This document shows positions 1-14,500 of a stretch of DNA of 64,000 bases, one piece after another. The notes below the pieces were generated by a model that was not told the DNA's origin, did not search any database, and worked only from the letters and a program-made list of their open reading frames with translations. Every line of letters begins with the position of its first letter. Position 1 is the first letter of the stretch. Source of the DNA: Protea cynaroides (lineage: Eukaryota; Streptophyta; Magnoliopsida; Proteales; Proteaceae). The translations under genes and the position numbers were made by a program. The stretch covers positions 49,622,414-49,686,413 of the forward strand of contig CM053267.1 of assembly GCA_028583415.1 (NCBI GenBank), read 5' to 3'.

Positions 1-246
1 GTCAAACCTAAACCAAACTGAGGCTACACATCCCCAACCAATCCAGTATAACCCAGCGCTAATAGCATTTCAGGTGTGGCTGACCCTTGCCATTCCCAGC
101 CAAATTCCATCTAGGCCAAGACAAGCATTATACAAATAGACTGACAAGGAGAATAAAGAAATTAACCAAGGGAAATGCAAGATGACAAAGCATTATATAG
201 AAACTGAAAACATTGAGCCGAAAGGGATAATTTTATTTTCTACTAG
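1..246. other. Left edge, probably LETM1 intron 6
   Basis: I see no coding signal on either strand. Because LETM1 exons end at 2586 and the family needs several more exons, this stretch is probably inside the next intron. Confidence 0.3.
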
Positions 247-255
247 CAGGAATTC

Positions 256-430
256 TAGAGGGCGAGCCTTGGTTTAGACGGTAAAATTGTCATATTGCAA
301 CCTGGTGATCACGGATTCGAAACACGGAAACAGCCTCTCCACATTGTGGGGGTAAGGCTACGTATATTCAGCCCTACCCAGACCCTGCAATAGCGGGAGC
401 CTCATGCATTGGGACACCCTTCTTTTTTAA
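256..430 (+). mobile_element. Au-type SINE with target-site duplication
   Basis: This is a tRNA-derived SINE resembling the plant Au family. An A-box-like stretch (GCCTTGGTTTAGACGG) is followed by a B-box-like GATCACGGATTCGAAAC. The characteristic body follows: ACAGCCTCTCCACATT, GGGGTAAGGCTACGTA, CCAGACCCTGCAATAGCGGG and a T-rich 3' end. It is flanked by a perfect 9-bp duplication, CAGGAATTC, at 247-255 and 431-439. It is non-coding and depends on LINE machinery for movement. It probably sits in a LETM1 intron, opposite to the gene. Confidence 0.88.
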
Positions 431-1349
431 CAGGAATTCAGATAAAATATATAGAATATGCTCAATTCAACCACACAAGGGAGAGAAGACCAGCACATAA
501 CTAAACATCAAATTTTGAACTACAATGTCAAGCAAAAATGGCTAAGACAATCAGAAAAACAGTTTTCACTGCACCATCTGTTATACTGGAAGATACATTT
601 CATTGAGAAAGGGGAAGTGATGCAGGTGCAATTGAGTGGCTAGACCAGATCACCCAACCTGGAAACCCAAGCTGCAAAGAACCAAGACCAAACCATCTGG
701 GTTTTGGTCCAACAAGGGTAGTTATGGGTATTACTTATTTGCTGGGGTGAATTTTATCAAGTAGCAATTTTTTTTTTTAAGCGACCATGAGTTAAAATCT
801 TGGCAGCTGGTTTGGATGCTTATCGAGTGAGTTCAAGAATACTACTTGTTGGGAACCCTGTCCAAAAATTTCAGGCTGAAAGGATTGGAAACGAGTGAGG
901 TATCTCATGCGCAACCAAACCTGTTTTCAGCCTTGTTGTTTCTTTCGTGAAGTCCTACGGAAGAAGAAGACAGCAAACTTCATAATTACAATTAAGTCAA
1001 TGATTCACAGAATTACCCTAAAGCTCTCCCCTTTTAAATCTTATTTTTATCCCCCTATGTTCAACTTCCAAATTTGTCCTTACAATTTAGAATTGATTCC
1101 TGGTTCGTCTGCTGTTCCATACATAAGGATTATTAACTTCCAATTATTTTCTATTTTGCAACTGAACTTTAAACTTGAATTATTATTCACTCTTTTGAGC
1201 CTGTAGCGATCCCAAGGAAGGGTTTTGCAACCTGGGACCACATCAAACAGTTATCCATGTAACAAAGGAATGTGATGTTTCTAGAAATCGCAATACAAAT
1301 TTGAGCCATCCACTTTACGGTTTTTTAATCTAAATTGTTGGTTGCCGCT

Positions 1350-2300
1350 TAAAGTCGAGAAAGTGCACAATGATGTCTAGAGTACTGGTATAAATGCATT
1401 GACATACACCATATGCATACCATACAAAGGGTGTTCTGATTGAATTAGACTCTAAAATTTGACAAGTGGCTAATCTAGACCATGTCTTCTCTATCCAGTG
1501 CACGGAATGGACACATCAACTGATGCAGGCCAAGTGTATTCCAGAAGAAGGGGCCGAAAGCAACCAAATTGGGCCTGGCCCAATTAGAGGCAACCAGACC
1601 AGCCAGATTTAGTTAGTACCACCAGCCAGCATTAGTCGACAGCAGTATTAGCATAGAATTAGGACTCTTTTATTATTTGAACTCTTTTGATTGAGTGTCA
1701 ATTAGTTTCCTAAAATATAAAATTTAGTAGTTAGAAATTTCATTGTTTAGAATCTCTTAGTTTCCTAATTTCAGTTTTGGAAACTGTCCTATCTTTGTTT
1801 TAGAAACTTCCTATTCTATAAAGGAAGCTTAGTTTCTAATTTCAATTTGAGAGTTTCCTATTTTGTTTGTAATCTTTCAAGCTCTAAATAAGATGGAGAG
1901 GGCTGGGGGCAGTTTCAGGTTTTTCCAGAAAAAAAAGAAAGAGTTAAACTCCTATTTTTCTGATTGAGTCTCCTATGGTTGTGAGACTCAACCGATTGTG
2001 TTACTTTGTTCTTTCTTTTCCTCTAACTCCTTTAAGTTATTTTCTTCCTTTGTTTACTGATTAGCGACATTGAAGCGTGCTGTTTCTGGACCAAATCTTT
2101 GCTGTTTTATTTAAGACATCATCAACATTAACTGAAACACATCCAGGCTGGGCGGTAACTACTGCAGTAGCTCTGCAGGAACTGCAGCAACTTCAAAACT
2201 TTCTTGATCGACTCCAAATTCCTACTAGTGTTCATAATTGAAGTTAAGAAGATCTCCTATCAATTTCAAGTGTGTTCAACGGCTGGATTCTCAGATAAGT
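1350..2300 (+). repeat. Degraded LTR-like region
   Basis: The first 150 bp (TAGAGTACTGGTATAAATGCATT onward, 20-base limit respected in parts: TAGAGTACT, AAATGCAT, GACATACA) resemble the start of the TAT-type LTR at 54769 and a minus-strand stretch at 41460-41640. The rest is a leader-like region with repeated TTTCCTA and AGTTTC words, a run of polypurine near 1926 and no open frame of note. I read it as part of an old LTR or leader, but I cannot find matching ends. Confidence 0.35.
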
Positions 2301-2585
2301 TGATTTTCCTATTGATTTCTAAATCTGTTTTTTTTATTGGACTGTGTAAGATCCTGTAGCAAAGAGGGATTGTCAATTTTAGTTGTCTTGGACCCTCTTT
2401 GCCATCATCAACAGTCCATATGGCAGAATAGATGCCTTGTGAAGTATGAAAAAATAACAAACCATTGTAACATAATAATTCTCCTTGAAAAAAAAATGGG
2501 AGTCACCCCATCCTCAAAAATATATTTTTTTTTCAACAGAAACTGAAAATGAGGTATAAGCAAGAAGTTCTAGTCAAACGAAAAC

Positions 2586-5500
2586 CTGTTGGCGCATTTC
2601 CTCGACAGAAAGTAATCCAAGCATTCCACGTTCTCTACAGGCTTGACGAAGTTCATCTTCTGATAGGGACTCCACACCCTCTGCTTGAATCATCTTGTCA
2701 TCATTCTTGATCCTAAGGAAACCAAGAAACTTATTCAAAGGAGTAACAGGAAAAAAAGTATATTGCATTTGAAAAACATATTATACAATAATAACAAGAA
2801 ACTAGCATTAAAACATTTTCACAATTCTAACTTTCATATATTCTTCATTAACAGGAATTTCACAGGATTGTAAACCTTTGTACTACTACTACCCTTGAAT
2901 ATTGACATGATTTCTTTTTGAGAAAGGGGTGGTTTCATGTCATTGTGGAAGGTGACTCAGCAAATGTGGCTAGATATTAGATGGATGACAGGTTCAAACG
3001 AAGCTCCTTGGTGCTATAATTACCTAACAAGGCCAACCCAAATAAGTATTGAATTCAATCGGCAACCGAGAAGTGCAAATTAGATTGCAGATATCAGACC
3101 TCGAATCTGGTGGGGGATTCTATTTCCTTGCAAGAAGCAGGTAGAGTCCAAGGCTGTATTCAGTTGGGGCAGGATGCTGGGGGCTTGGGGCTGGGGGCCT
3201 CTTGAGGAGGACTGGCTGGATTGTTGGTGTATTATTATGAAGTTGTATCCCCATGTAATCCTGCGTTCTCATTTCTTTCCAATAAAATCTTGTTATTTAT
3301 CCACCCCCACTCATAATAATAAAAAATAAAAAAAATAAAAAGAGGGGGGTTGGGGGGAACCAAATGTGTTCAATGATAAGTTAATGGAATGTCACTTGAA
3401 GTGTTTTGAAAACGTTGAAATAAGACCTCTGGATGCACCAGTAACGAGGACTGATATGGTGCAGTCTGATATGGTGCAGAATAGAGGAGCCAAAAGAAAA
3501 AGTCGCAGACTGAACAAGCTGGGGAGAAACAAGAAAAGATATGGACAGCCTTGGGTTAACAAGATTGACTTTTAATAAACAGGATTTGTGTAGCCAACCC
3601 TAGTGGCAATGAGGTTTGGTTAAGTTGAGTTGGGTATAAACCACATATATTGCTAAATAGAAGTACAGGGGAAAAAAACAACAGAGATGAATCAGGAAAT
3701 AATTATGCCTAAGCAAGGAATGAAGTATCGACACGATATGCACCGTATCGTCCGATACGTATCGGTATCGACACTCGTTGATACGATACCAGTCGATTCG
3801 TCTCTTCATTTTTAAAAAAAGTATAGTATCGAGCGTATCGAGCCGTATCAAACCGATACGGATCGATACGCTCGATACGCACCGATACGCATCTGATACG
3901 GCTCTATAAGCATCGATACACTTTAATTTTGATTTTTTTTAATTAAAAAAAAAAAAAAAAACCAACCTGTATTGACCAGTATTGAACTGTATCGTTTTGA
4001 TACTGCTCGATACTGGTCGATACAGCCTTTTAAGTGTCGAGCAGTATCGATACTACTCAAAAACAGACCCTGTTCGTGTTTTTTCAAAAGCCGACAACCA
4101 TTGAAGCTTCAATACTCCTCTACAACTTGATTTTTTTTTTAAAACCTTAGGTTTTTGATTCTTAGCCCTAAAACGACTAGGAAGGTAGCATCAAACTGGG
4201 TTTTTGTAAAGATTAGAGCCTGAAATCATCTCTTTAAGCTCCAAGGGTGGAAAACCCTAAAGGTATGAATTTCATCTTCAATTTTTTCATAATAAATCGA
4301 TTTTTGTGTTGTTTCTTCTCATGAATCAATGAACTATGGTCCTATTTGATGAATGCATGTTACATGCATGGATTTAAACACTGATTTGAGGTTTGATTTG
4401 AGGAATTTTGAAAGAACAGAAGAAATTTTGAAATTTTTTTTTCCAAAAATTAATCTTTTCCTCTTCTATTATTTATATAAGATGTGTAGACCACTGATCT
4501 ACCATCTTTGCTTCTCAGTTATAATTTTTGAGTTTATTTTTTATTTTTTTATTTTCTGATTAAAAAATAGAAATATAATTCAGATAATATTTTTTTTTTC
4601 ATGTAAAATTTGACTATTCTCTCTCGCTCTCTCTCTCTCTTTCTCTCTCTCTCAATTTCTATTCATCAATTCCCTATTTTGGTCCTGATTTGTCTTTCCA
4701 GTAGCAATAACAATAATATGTACATGATTCTAACCTTTTTTTTTCATGAATCAACATTTTTTATTGTTAAGGGAAAATTTGTTGTCAGATCTAAGATATA
4801 TGTGGTCCTGTACTAGTTAAGGCCCAGATATTTTTCTTCTTTTTTTTTCCTTTCCTTTTCTTACATCCTTGTTGTTTGTCGATTCTCTGTGGGGTGCACA
4901 TGACTCCATGAATTTGATTTCTATGCCATGATGTGTGTTTTTTTTTCTTCTGATCTCAATGTTCCTCTACTATTTTGTTAAGTTTTAGGTCTTGTTTTCC
5001 TTTACTTTTTTCTTAATGCCAGTCTCGGTTGTAGGGAAAACTATAAAAAATGGTAAAGGTTTGGTATGTTTGTATTTGTTTCCACTGAGATGGGTATTTA
5101 CTGAAGAGGTAGCTTTTGGTTTTATTTGTCTTTTTAAGGAAAATGGTTTCCAATAGGATTAGAAACTGGTTTTAATAAAAAGGCATGGATCTGTACATTT
5201 TTTTTGTTGTTTTACAATACCTAGGGTATTCGGTTAGGAGTTTTTGTGTATCCATAATGCAAGAAACATTTGCTTTCTCAATATTGCTAATTATAGTGTT
5301 TTTATGCTTTAAAATTGTATTTTGTATGTTCCTTAATCATTTTTGTGCGTATCTTGCCCCGTATCCATGCGTATCCGTGTGTATCCACCGTATCCACGAT
5401 ATGATACGATACGTCTCTTAATTTCAACTGACCGATACGATACCGATACACGATACTTGATTCCTTATGCCTAAGACATCAAAGTCACTTTGAAGAAGCG

Positions 5501-8500
5501 TACACTAAATACTGCATTTGAGGTAGTTTATAGTGGTGCCAACTGCCACGGTAGAAGCAGAACACCAGTACAATAACCAAAGCAGCTCTCTCACATCCCT
5601 CCCCCCCTCCCTTACAAAAACACACACACATAAACAATCTCACCCAGAAAGCATTAACTTTTATCTTACCATTGAAGTCTTTTTCGAAGCATGAAACGCA
5701 GATATGCATCTGTTCCAAAAGGACTGATTCCCATGTATTTGCACATATTTACCAGTCGAGGCCTGAAAGAAACAGAATGTCGCAGATGCAAGTGTAACAA
5801 TAAAACAAAATGCAGATCAATAAGGAAAGGTGCTTCAGAGATATGAATCACAAGGAAACATTTTAGTAAAATCAATGCTTTAGAAAGACAGGCAGGGCCT
5901 CAGTTCATTCAGTTCCAGCAGACTATAATCTGAACAATACAGTAAGCCTAGAATACACCTTAAATGCAATGAATTGTTTCGAAGTTTTGGATTTTCAGTC
6001 GCACAATTCAATGATCCAATTGAGGTCTGACCATCCAATCTGAAAGCCTTTAAAAGCACGGAGTGAAATGAAAACATAAATACCAACCTGCTGATATTGT
6101 CAAGTGTAAGTTCATCATTGAACAGCTTTGCGAAGCCTAAAATTTCTTCATTAGAAACATGGGTACCAGTCCTAACCTATTTCAATGTACAACATACATT
6201 AATTGCATCAGTCAACAACTAATAGTATATAGGAAAATCAATCTGGTAGAAGAGAAGGGACCAGTGAAACAATAATCAACATTATGTACCTTGTTCAAAA
6301 ATTCATCAAGATCTTCCGCTGTTTTCTTAATTTCACCACTTCGGGAATTTTGAACTTCCTTTGCCATTTCCTTGACTGTGTCTTGGAGAAACTTTGCATA
6401 TTCTATTCTCGCATTAAGTCTCCTCTTCAATGATTCCTACACATGGAGCATTGCTGCTAAGAAAACTGTACAAGAACCAAAGGAAACATACATCCAATAC
6501 ACAGATATGCAGACCTATATGAATACTAATAAAACAAGGGATATCCATTTCAGGATAGAAAAAATTGGATTATGTCAGTCTCCCCTCTTAGCCAAGAGCA
6601 CGTATCAAGGAGCATTTTGACCCACCATTTGATTGACTCCATATAGATTAATTACAAAAGAATTCCTTTTTTTTTCTTTTTTTTTTTTTTTGGGAAACAA
6701 AGGAATTTACTAAATGACCTCAATTATCCAGTGGGCAGCAGTTATACATTGTAAATCATCCAGAAAGAGTTTTAAAAAATGAGATCTAAACACCTAATGT
6801 GGAATTGAGTAAGTCAAAACAGGGTACTTAACTGATTCAGACCATAGAATGATTGCTCCAGGCAATACCACCAAGTGCATGGCACCATAGCAGTGGCAGT
6901 TCGAGACAAATCTGTCCATAATCTTATGTTAACATTAACATTTCCTTTTTCCCACAACCAAATAACCAAGTACAAAGATCGACACGGAATTGGACTAGGG
7001 TTCTAGGGTTTGAATCTGACAACTTTTATCCCCTAATCTTAATTTCCTCAGTTTTGAGGGAAGTGGGAGTAGGTTGGCTGGGGGTTAATTTGAGATTATT
7101 CTGGTGGTGAACAAGGCAGATGGGTATGCTTTTCTGCAACTTCCAACCTGCCATTGATTGTATCATGGGTTGCAAAACCCTGTTTTGGTCACTATGGGCC
7201 CAACCAAGTGATAAACGGATCAAAATTTGAAGGTAATGACAATTCTATAATTTCAGGTACAACTTAGCACCTTTACCTTAAAAATAAGCTAAGCAAGTGA
7301 AAGGACTCAACTGTAAATAGGGTTTGGAAAGAAGAAGTTCTCTGGTATTTAAATTTAAGTAGGGAGAAAACTGAAACAATTTATGAGTCAAGGGGCTTTT
7401 AAGTCATAACATGAGATTCTGTCCTCAAATGTGAATAAGATGAATTTCTTTCTTCTTCCTCTCAACAGACGCAGTAACCCTACATTTGATTCAATCCAAA
7501 CCAAATGAAATCTTAAGTTTAGATTCTTAACTTGAAATCCTCTTGAATACACCTGAAATCAAACCCAATAGAAAATCCAGAAGAAAATTTTAAAAAATAA
7601 TAATAATAACTAAATACCTGCAACAAACCCAGGCAGAAGCTGGTTCAGAAGAGATTTCAAGCCTGGTTCTTGTTAAGTTCATTAGTTCGATAGTCTAGGT
7701 GTCACTTGGTTCTTTTTTTTTTTTTTTTAGTTGTTCCTACTTGGACTATATCTCTTGTATGCCGACTCTTTTTATGAATCCTTTCTTTTCTATAAATACA
7801 GCATGACTTGAGGCGGAGAGATACACATTAATTCTCTCCCCTCTTGTTTTTCTCTCCCCTCTCGTTTTTCTCTCTCCCACAGTTCTCTCTCACTCTCAGT
7901 TTCACCTTACTGCATTGTCACATGGTATCAGAGCCTTTCTGATCATACCGCAACACTCTTTTCCTCCATTATTGTTTTGAGAGTCCTCTCAACTCTCTTC
8001 CCTCCTTCCATTCTCTTTGTTTTATTTGCAGCTGTCCCCATGGGTTAAAGAACAAATTCCAGTTTCATGGAAGCCCACCAACAAGGGGATTAATATGCCA
8101 ATTATTCTGAATTCTGCTCATAGCAAGGTTATGGTTATGGGAGCTGATCGAAAGCCTGATTTTCTTTGTTCATGAGCAAATCAAGACTGACTTTTTTATT
8201 CTATTTTGCTTACTGGTTTCTGGTTCTGCAATAGCAGATTGAGTTTACCTTGATCTAACCAACTTTTTTTTTATCAAGATTACAGCAGCAGATCGACATT
8301 CTTTTCAGTTCCCTGGATCTGATTTATATTCAGAATCAGATTGATACTACACCAGCTTGATATGCAGAATCAGATCGATACTACAGCAGCAGATCACAAC
8401 TCTTTTCAGTTTCCTGGATCTGATTGATATGCAGAATCAGATTGATATTTCATGGATCTGCAATGCCCTCTCTGATGCATTTTGTGATTCCCAGCAGCTT

Positions 8501-11500
8501 CAATATTTTCTGGCTCACTATTACAGAGCCTTTCTGGTTTAGTATTGTTCTGATTTCTTGTTGTCTAGCAAGATCTCACCAGATCGATATTTCTTTCGGC
8601 AGTGCCCTTCTCCTGCTTTACAGTTTTCTTTTGGGTCTGCTGGTTCTCATTGGTTGCCGTCCCTATTGATCAGCAGGATAGCTATTTTATTGAGCGGTTC
8701 TTCATTAGTAGAATATTCTCTTCTCTACCTTCGTTCGACGGTATGTGTGATTCGAAGACTAATGTGGACTCTGTCCACGTCCAAATCACTTCCATTTTAT
8801 TGACTGGTTCATCCAACCACCTGCTTTGGAAGCAGGCTGTGACAATTTATATCACTACACGGGATAAAGTGGATTACCTAAAAGATGACCCTCCTGATTC
8901 TAAGGCAGCAACCTATGCTACTTGGATCCATGAGAATGCCACAGTCATGGTCTGGCTATTTAATATCATGGAGCCCTTCCTTGCTGCCAATGTCATGTTC
9001 CACACCACTACCAAGGGTGTTTGAATGGACTTACAAGAGAGCTTTTCTCAGGATACTAACTTGTCTCATGTTTATGATTTATATAAACATCTATTTAATT
9101 GCAAACAGGGAGATAAATCGATTGTTGAGTTTTAGTACTCTCAAGTGTATCTAGGAAGAATTGAAAATGTCCACCAACCTCTCGCTTTTGACCTTACTAC
9201 TCTGAAGGCTTAGCGTGAAGAATTTCAAGTGGCTACCTTTCTCTCTAGACTCAGTTCTAAGCTGGTGATAAAGTCCCTACGTTGAATGAGGCCTTCTATC
9301 GTGTTCAATGCCATCCCACCTTCACCAAGTCTCATGGTGTCTCTACCACAGACAACTCCGCCTTATGTACTACCAAGTGGCCATGGTCGTGGTACCTCTG
9401 GTAAGTAAACAGAATCATACGGTTGATAGATATTGGGAAAACCATGGTAAGCCTCCTCTATGGGTTCCAAGTCTCGTTCTTAGTTTGAAAGTGCGGCTAA
9501 TTCCGATGGTGATTCTCATACACCCACCACTTCAGCTGACGGAGACTCATCTTCTTCAGTTACTGTGCCTAAAGAAGATTTTCATAGCCTACTTACTCGT
9601 CTCAATCAACTAGACACTCAAGGCTCTACTTCTACTTCTACTGCTACTTTGGCTCATACAGGTTTTACTACCTTACTTGCATCCACAGTCTCTACCCCTT
9701 GGGTTGTTGACTCTGGTTCTTCTTCTCACATGACTACTAAGGTCTCAATATTTTCCTCTTTTGACCATGTCCTCAACCATCCAATGTTTACTTGGCTGAT
9801 GGCTCTACCTCCTACATTTTTGGCAAGGGTAATGTATCCTTGTCACCAACTTTATCATTGTCATTTGCTCTTCATGTCCATGTTTACCCATGAATTTACT
9901 TTTAGTTAGTACTTTGGTAAAAGCTCTTAACTGTCCTGTCACCTTTTTCCGGACCTATTGTGTATTTCAAGATCTACAAATAAAGGCGATAGGGTGTAGG
10001 GAACATGAGAAGAACGGGTTATACCATCTGGACGTAATTTCATCTTCCGCTACTACGCTCACTACTACTACCAGTGTTTCTCTGCTACAATGGCATTTTC
10101 ACCTGGGTCATTTGTCTGTCTCCTACAAATCATGGTTCCAATCTATAAGTCTATTAATACAATTGAGTGTGAAGCATGTTAATTGGGAAAATACCACCAC
10201 TCATCCTTCCCTCCTCATGATGTGTCCAGAAAGTCTTGCCCTCTTTTCCTTAGTTCATTGCGACATTTTGGGTCCTATTAAAGTAAAGAGTCATGCTGGT
10301 TTTAGTTATTTTGTCACATTTGTAGACAATTGTTCTCGTACCACTTAGTTATATCTATTAAAGGATCGATTTGAGTTCATTCCCATTTTTAAACAATTTT
10401 ATTTAGAAATCAAGAATCAGTTTGATGATAGCATTAAAACCTTTCGGTCTGATAATGCACTTGAATACACTCAATCAGCTATTTCTTTGTTTTGTGTGTC
10501 CAATGGTATCCTTCAGTAGACCAATTGCCCTTACACCCCTCAACAAATGGAGTTTTGGAATGTAAAAATTGTCATATATTAGAAATTGCTCGTCCTCTCC
10601 TTTTTCACATGCACTTGCCTCGCTATTTTTGGAGAGATGCGATCTTTAACTGCCTGCTACTTGATCAATTGAAGATTGTCTTTAGTTTTTCAGAATCAGT
10701 CCCCTATATCCCTAGTTTCCCCCTCTTCTCCATTGTTTTCCTTACCATGGCGTACCTTTGGGAGCATGTGCTTGGCCCATGACCTTCGGCCTAGCCTAAA
10801 CGAGTTGTCCCCCCATGCGGTCAAGTATTTTTTATTGGTTACTCTCGCTCTCAGAAGGGGTATCAGTGTTATGATCCGCTTAACCGATGCCACGCTGTTA
10901 GTGCTGATGTCACATTCTTTAAGAACACCCCATATTATACAATACACCGATTATGGCCTTGATTCCATTCACTAATGTGGCTTCCCCACTCGTATTAGCA
11001 TAGCCACTAGTACCCCTCCTCTACAGGTGTATCACCGTCATCCACAGCCTACACCTGCACCCACCCCTACTTCGCCCCCTACACAAGCACCGATGCCTAC
11101 CCTACTCTCAGCTCCCTCCTCGTCCTCTTCCTCATTGGAACCTTTGTCTGCTGATCTTCCTCATAAACTTTACCAAGGTACCCTTCTTGCACTCAACCGC
11201 CACAAGTAACATAACCTATTACTCATTATGTGTCTACATCACATCTCTCGTTGCCCTACCAGTCCTTTGCTTATGCCATATTGATATTCCCACCTCTCAT
11301 TCTGAGGCTTTAACCCAGCCTGAGTGGAAGAAGGCTATGAATGTCAAGATGGATGCTCTTCTTTCCCAAAAGACCTGGCCCCTTATAGATTTACCTATGG
11401 GTAAAGAAGAGGTCCGTTGTCGTTGGATATTCACTGTGAAGTATAATTATGGTGATATTGTAGAACATCTAAAAGCGTGTTTGGTTGCCAAAGGCTTTAC

Positions 11501-14500
11501 CCTGATCTATGGGTTTCAGTTGGTAATTAAGAATGCTTTTTTATAAGGTGACTAACATGAGGAGGTCTATATGGAGCAACCTCCGAGGTACGTTTCTCAA
11601 GTAGACATTGTTGCTCACATAATTTGCAAACTTCACAAAGCAATATAGAGTGTGAAATAGTCTCCTCGTGCTTGGTTTGACAAGTTCACTAAAGTCGTGG
11701 CTGATTATGGGTTTAAACCATGCTATTTTGATCACTCAGTCTTTATTCATCGTCATAATTCCAAGGTTATTCTTGTGGTCAATGTGAATGATATTATTGA
11801 TTCTAGAGATGACTTGACAAGTATTGATGAGAATAAAGCCTACCTCCATGAACATTTTCATATGAAGGATTTGGGGTTCTTCATTATTTTCGAGGCATTG
11901 AGGTAGTTTGAAGCTTCAAAGGTATTAGTCTTTCTCAATAGTATGTTTTCTTGATCTTTTGACTAAAACAGGTATGCTAAGTTGGAAACCTATCAATATT
12001 TCTATGGACCCTCATCTTAAACTGTCTACTTGTAATGATGTGATGATGTGGATGTTGTTAACGTCCATCAGTATCGTCGTCTTGTTGGCAAGCTTATCTA
12101 TCTCTCTGTTACTAGCTCTGACATCTCTTATTTTGTTGGAGTTATTAGTTAGTTTATGCAGGCTCCAAAACAAATTCATTGGGATGGTGCTTGTCAAATT
12201 TTGAAGTATCTCAAGGGAGCTCACGGTAAGGGGTTGCTCCATCGTCCTCGTCAAAATATTGATTTCTATTGTTGTTCTGATGCTGATTGGGCTGTTGCTG
12301 ATGATAATTGTCAGTTTACTACTAGTTATTGTACTTTTCTTAGCGGCAATCTTATTACATGGCGCAGCAAAAACCAGACTACAGTTGCACGATCTAGTGT
12401 CGAAGCTAAACATCGTGCTATGTCTCATATCACGGCAGAACTGATGTGGGTGAAGAATATTCCTGGTGAACTTGGCTTTCCAATTACACAGCCTATTCCA
12501 ATGTACAGTGATAATCAGAACGTCATTGATATCGCCAACAACCCTGTTTTCAAGAAGCGTATCAGTGTACCTCGAAGATCAACTATCATTTCATTTGAGA
12601 TGCTATTATGCGTAACATAACATCTACTCCATTCACTAGTTCCAATTCTCAATTTGGTGATATGTTTACGAAGACATTATTCAAGACTTTATTTCTTCAA
12701 AACTATTCTAAATTTGGTCTTTATGATATTTATGCTCCAGCTTGAGGGGGAGTGTTAAGTTTATTAGTTTGATAATCTAGGTGTCACCTAGTTGGTTTTG
12801 TTTATGTTTCTTTTGTTTAGTTTTTCCTACTTGGACTCTATTAGAGTTCCCCACTTGGACTCTATCTCTTGTATGTTGATTCCTTTTATGAATCGTTCTT
12901 TTCTATAAATACAGCATGGCTTGAGGGAGAGAGATACACATTAATTCTCTCTCCTCTCTCTCGGTTTTACCTTACTGCATTTTTACAGTTTTCTCAGCAG
13001 GAATGATTTCGACAGCTGCAACCTAGGACTAGAGTGTAAGAACCATGTTCTAAAACCGGGTATAAACCATGGTTTTATGTGATGACAGGTGTTCCAATTA
13101 TAACCAGACCGGAGGGTGAAGCCGGGTGACGAACCACTCAAAGTTCAGGTATGAAAAACTGTAAAAAAATGCCTAAAAACTCATACCGGTCTCACTATGC
13201 AACCGGTATGTGCCACCGGTATGGTATACCGGTTGGATCTATACCGGTTTGAGTGAGTCTGGGGTCTCCAACCGGTATGTCCAACCGGTATGCCTGACTC
13301 CGGCTCTGTCTCTCAGAATGGAAACTTGGAAAATTTCCATTCTGAGGAGAAACCTTCCTTGGATGGTCTCCCTCTATTAATAGAAAAGGAGACATTCCAT
13401 TGCTCCTTCTCAAACCCTCTCGCTGTCTGGAGAAGATCTGAGAAGGAGCAAGAAGGAGGTAGCCCCGCCCAGGAAGGAAGAGTACACCGCCAACCGACAA
13501 CGCCGGTAAGTGCTCTGTATTGTTAGTTTTGTTAGGAGGTCGGATCGAAGCCGCGAAGCGGCGCAATGATCCAAAAAGGAGCATGGCTCCCACTGTTCTC
13601 CCTCATTCGAATCTAACTTAGGTTCATACGGCAATATAGCCGAGATTCGAAGGCCAATAGAGGGTTTGTACTTTGAAAAGGGTAGGGGAAACCCTATAGA
13701 AACCTAACGGTTAGCCGAAAAGGAGGGGAGATCCGAGATCTCGCTCTCGGATCCAAACCACAGGGTATACCGGATGGACTATGAGTCCAGCGGTATGGCC
13801 TTGCGGTATATACCGCAGGCACATACAGGTCTCACTCAGTGAGATCTGAGTGAGACCGGTAAGTGCAACCGGTGCAACCGGTATATGCAACCTACCGGTT
13901 GCACATACCGGTTGCAGTATGTGCAACCGGTATGGTATACTGGCTGCACCATACCGGTCTCACTAGACTGAGACCGGTATGTGCAGCCGGTATGGGTTTC
14001 CGAGCCTGGTTTGCTTGGCCAAACCTGGTTCCGACCCCTGAAACTCTAATGAATGAATTATAACCTAAAGATATGATTATGTAGGACCTGTAGACACTGT
14101 GAGTAAGCTTTCTGACGCAGAGCGGGATCAGTATCACGCGTCAGGTAAGGAACAAGACCCCAAACCTAAATAACTAAATAACAGTAAATCTTTGTGAATT
14201 ATTTCTGTATTTGTAAATACGTATTGCTTGATGTTTGTGCATTTCACATGCCATGTAGTTGCTTTCTTTTATCTTATTATAATCATGCATTTCATATGCT
14301 AGGATTGTTGTATGTTTAGGCATGTGTATGTTTTCGTTAGTGTGTGGAATGTGAAGGGGATGTGCCCCGGATATATCCACGACTAACACTTTTCTCGGAT
14401 CGCCCTTACCTTAGCAAACTCGGTGCGAATGGGGTATCGGGGGGAGGGACGTGGGATTGTGGTTCTTCCTGCCCACCAGACTCGAGCCCTATCTCTATGT

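Larger units (their letters stand above)
7671..12987 (+). mobile_element. Ty1/copia LTR retrotransposon (complete structure, coding decayed)
   Basis: Two LTRs of about 235-250 bp flank a primer-binding site, a gag-pol region and a polypurine tract. The flanks GTTCT (7666-7670) and GTTTT (12988-12992) look like a 5-bp target duplication with one change. The domain order protease, integrase, reverse transcriptase, RNase H identifies copia. It is inserted in LETM1 intron 2 in the opposite orientation to the gene. The LTRs differ by many substitutions and indels, so the insertion is old. Confidence 0.95.
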
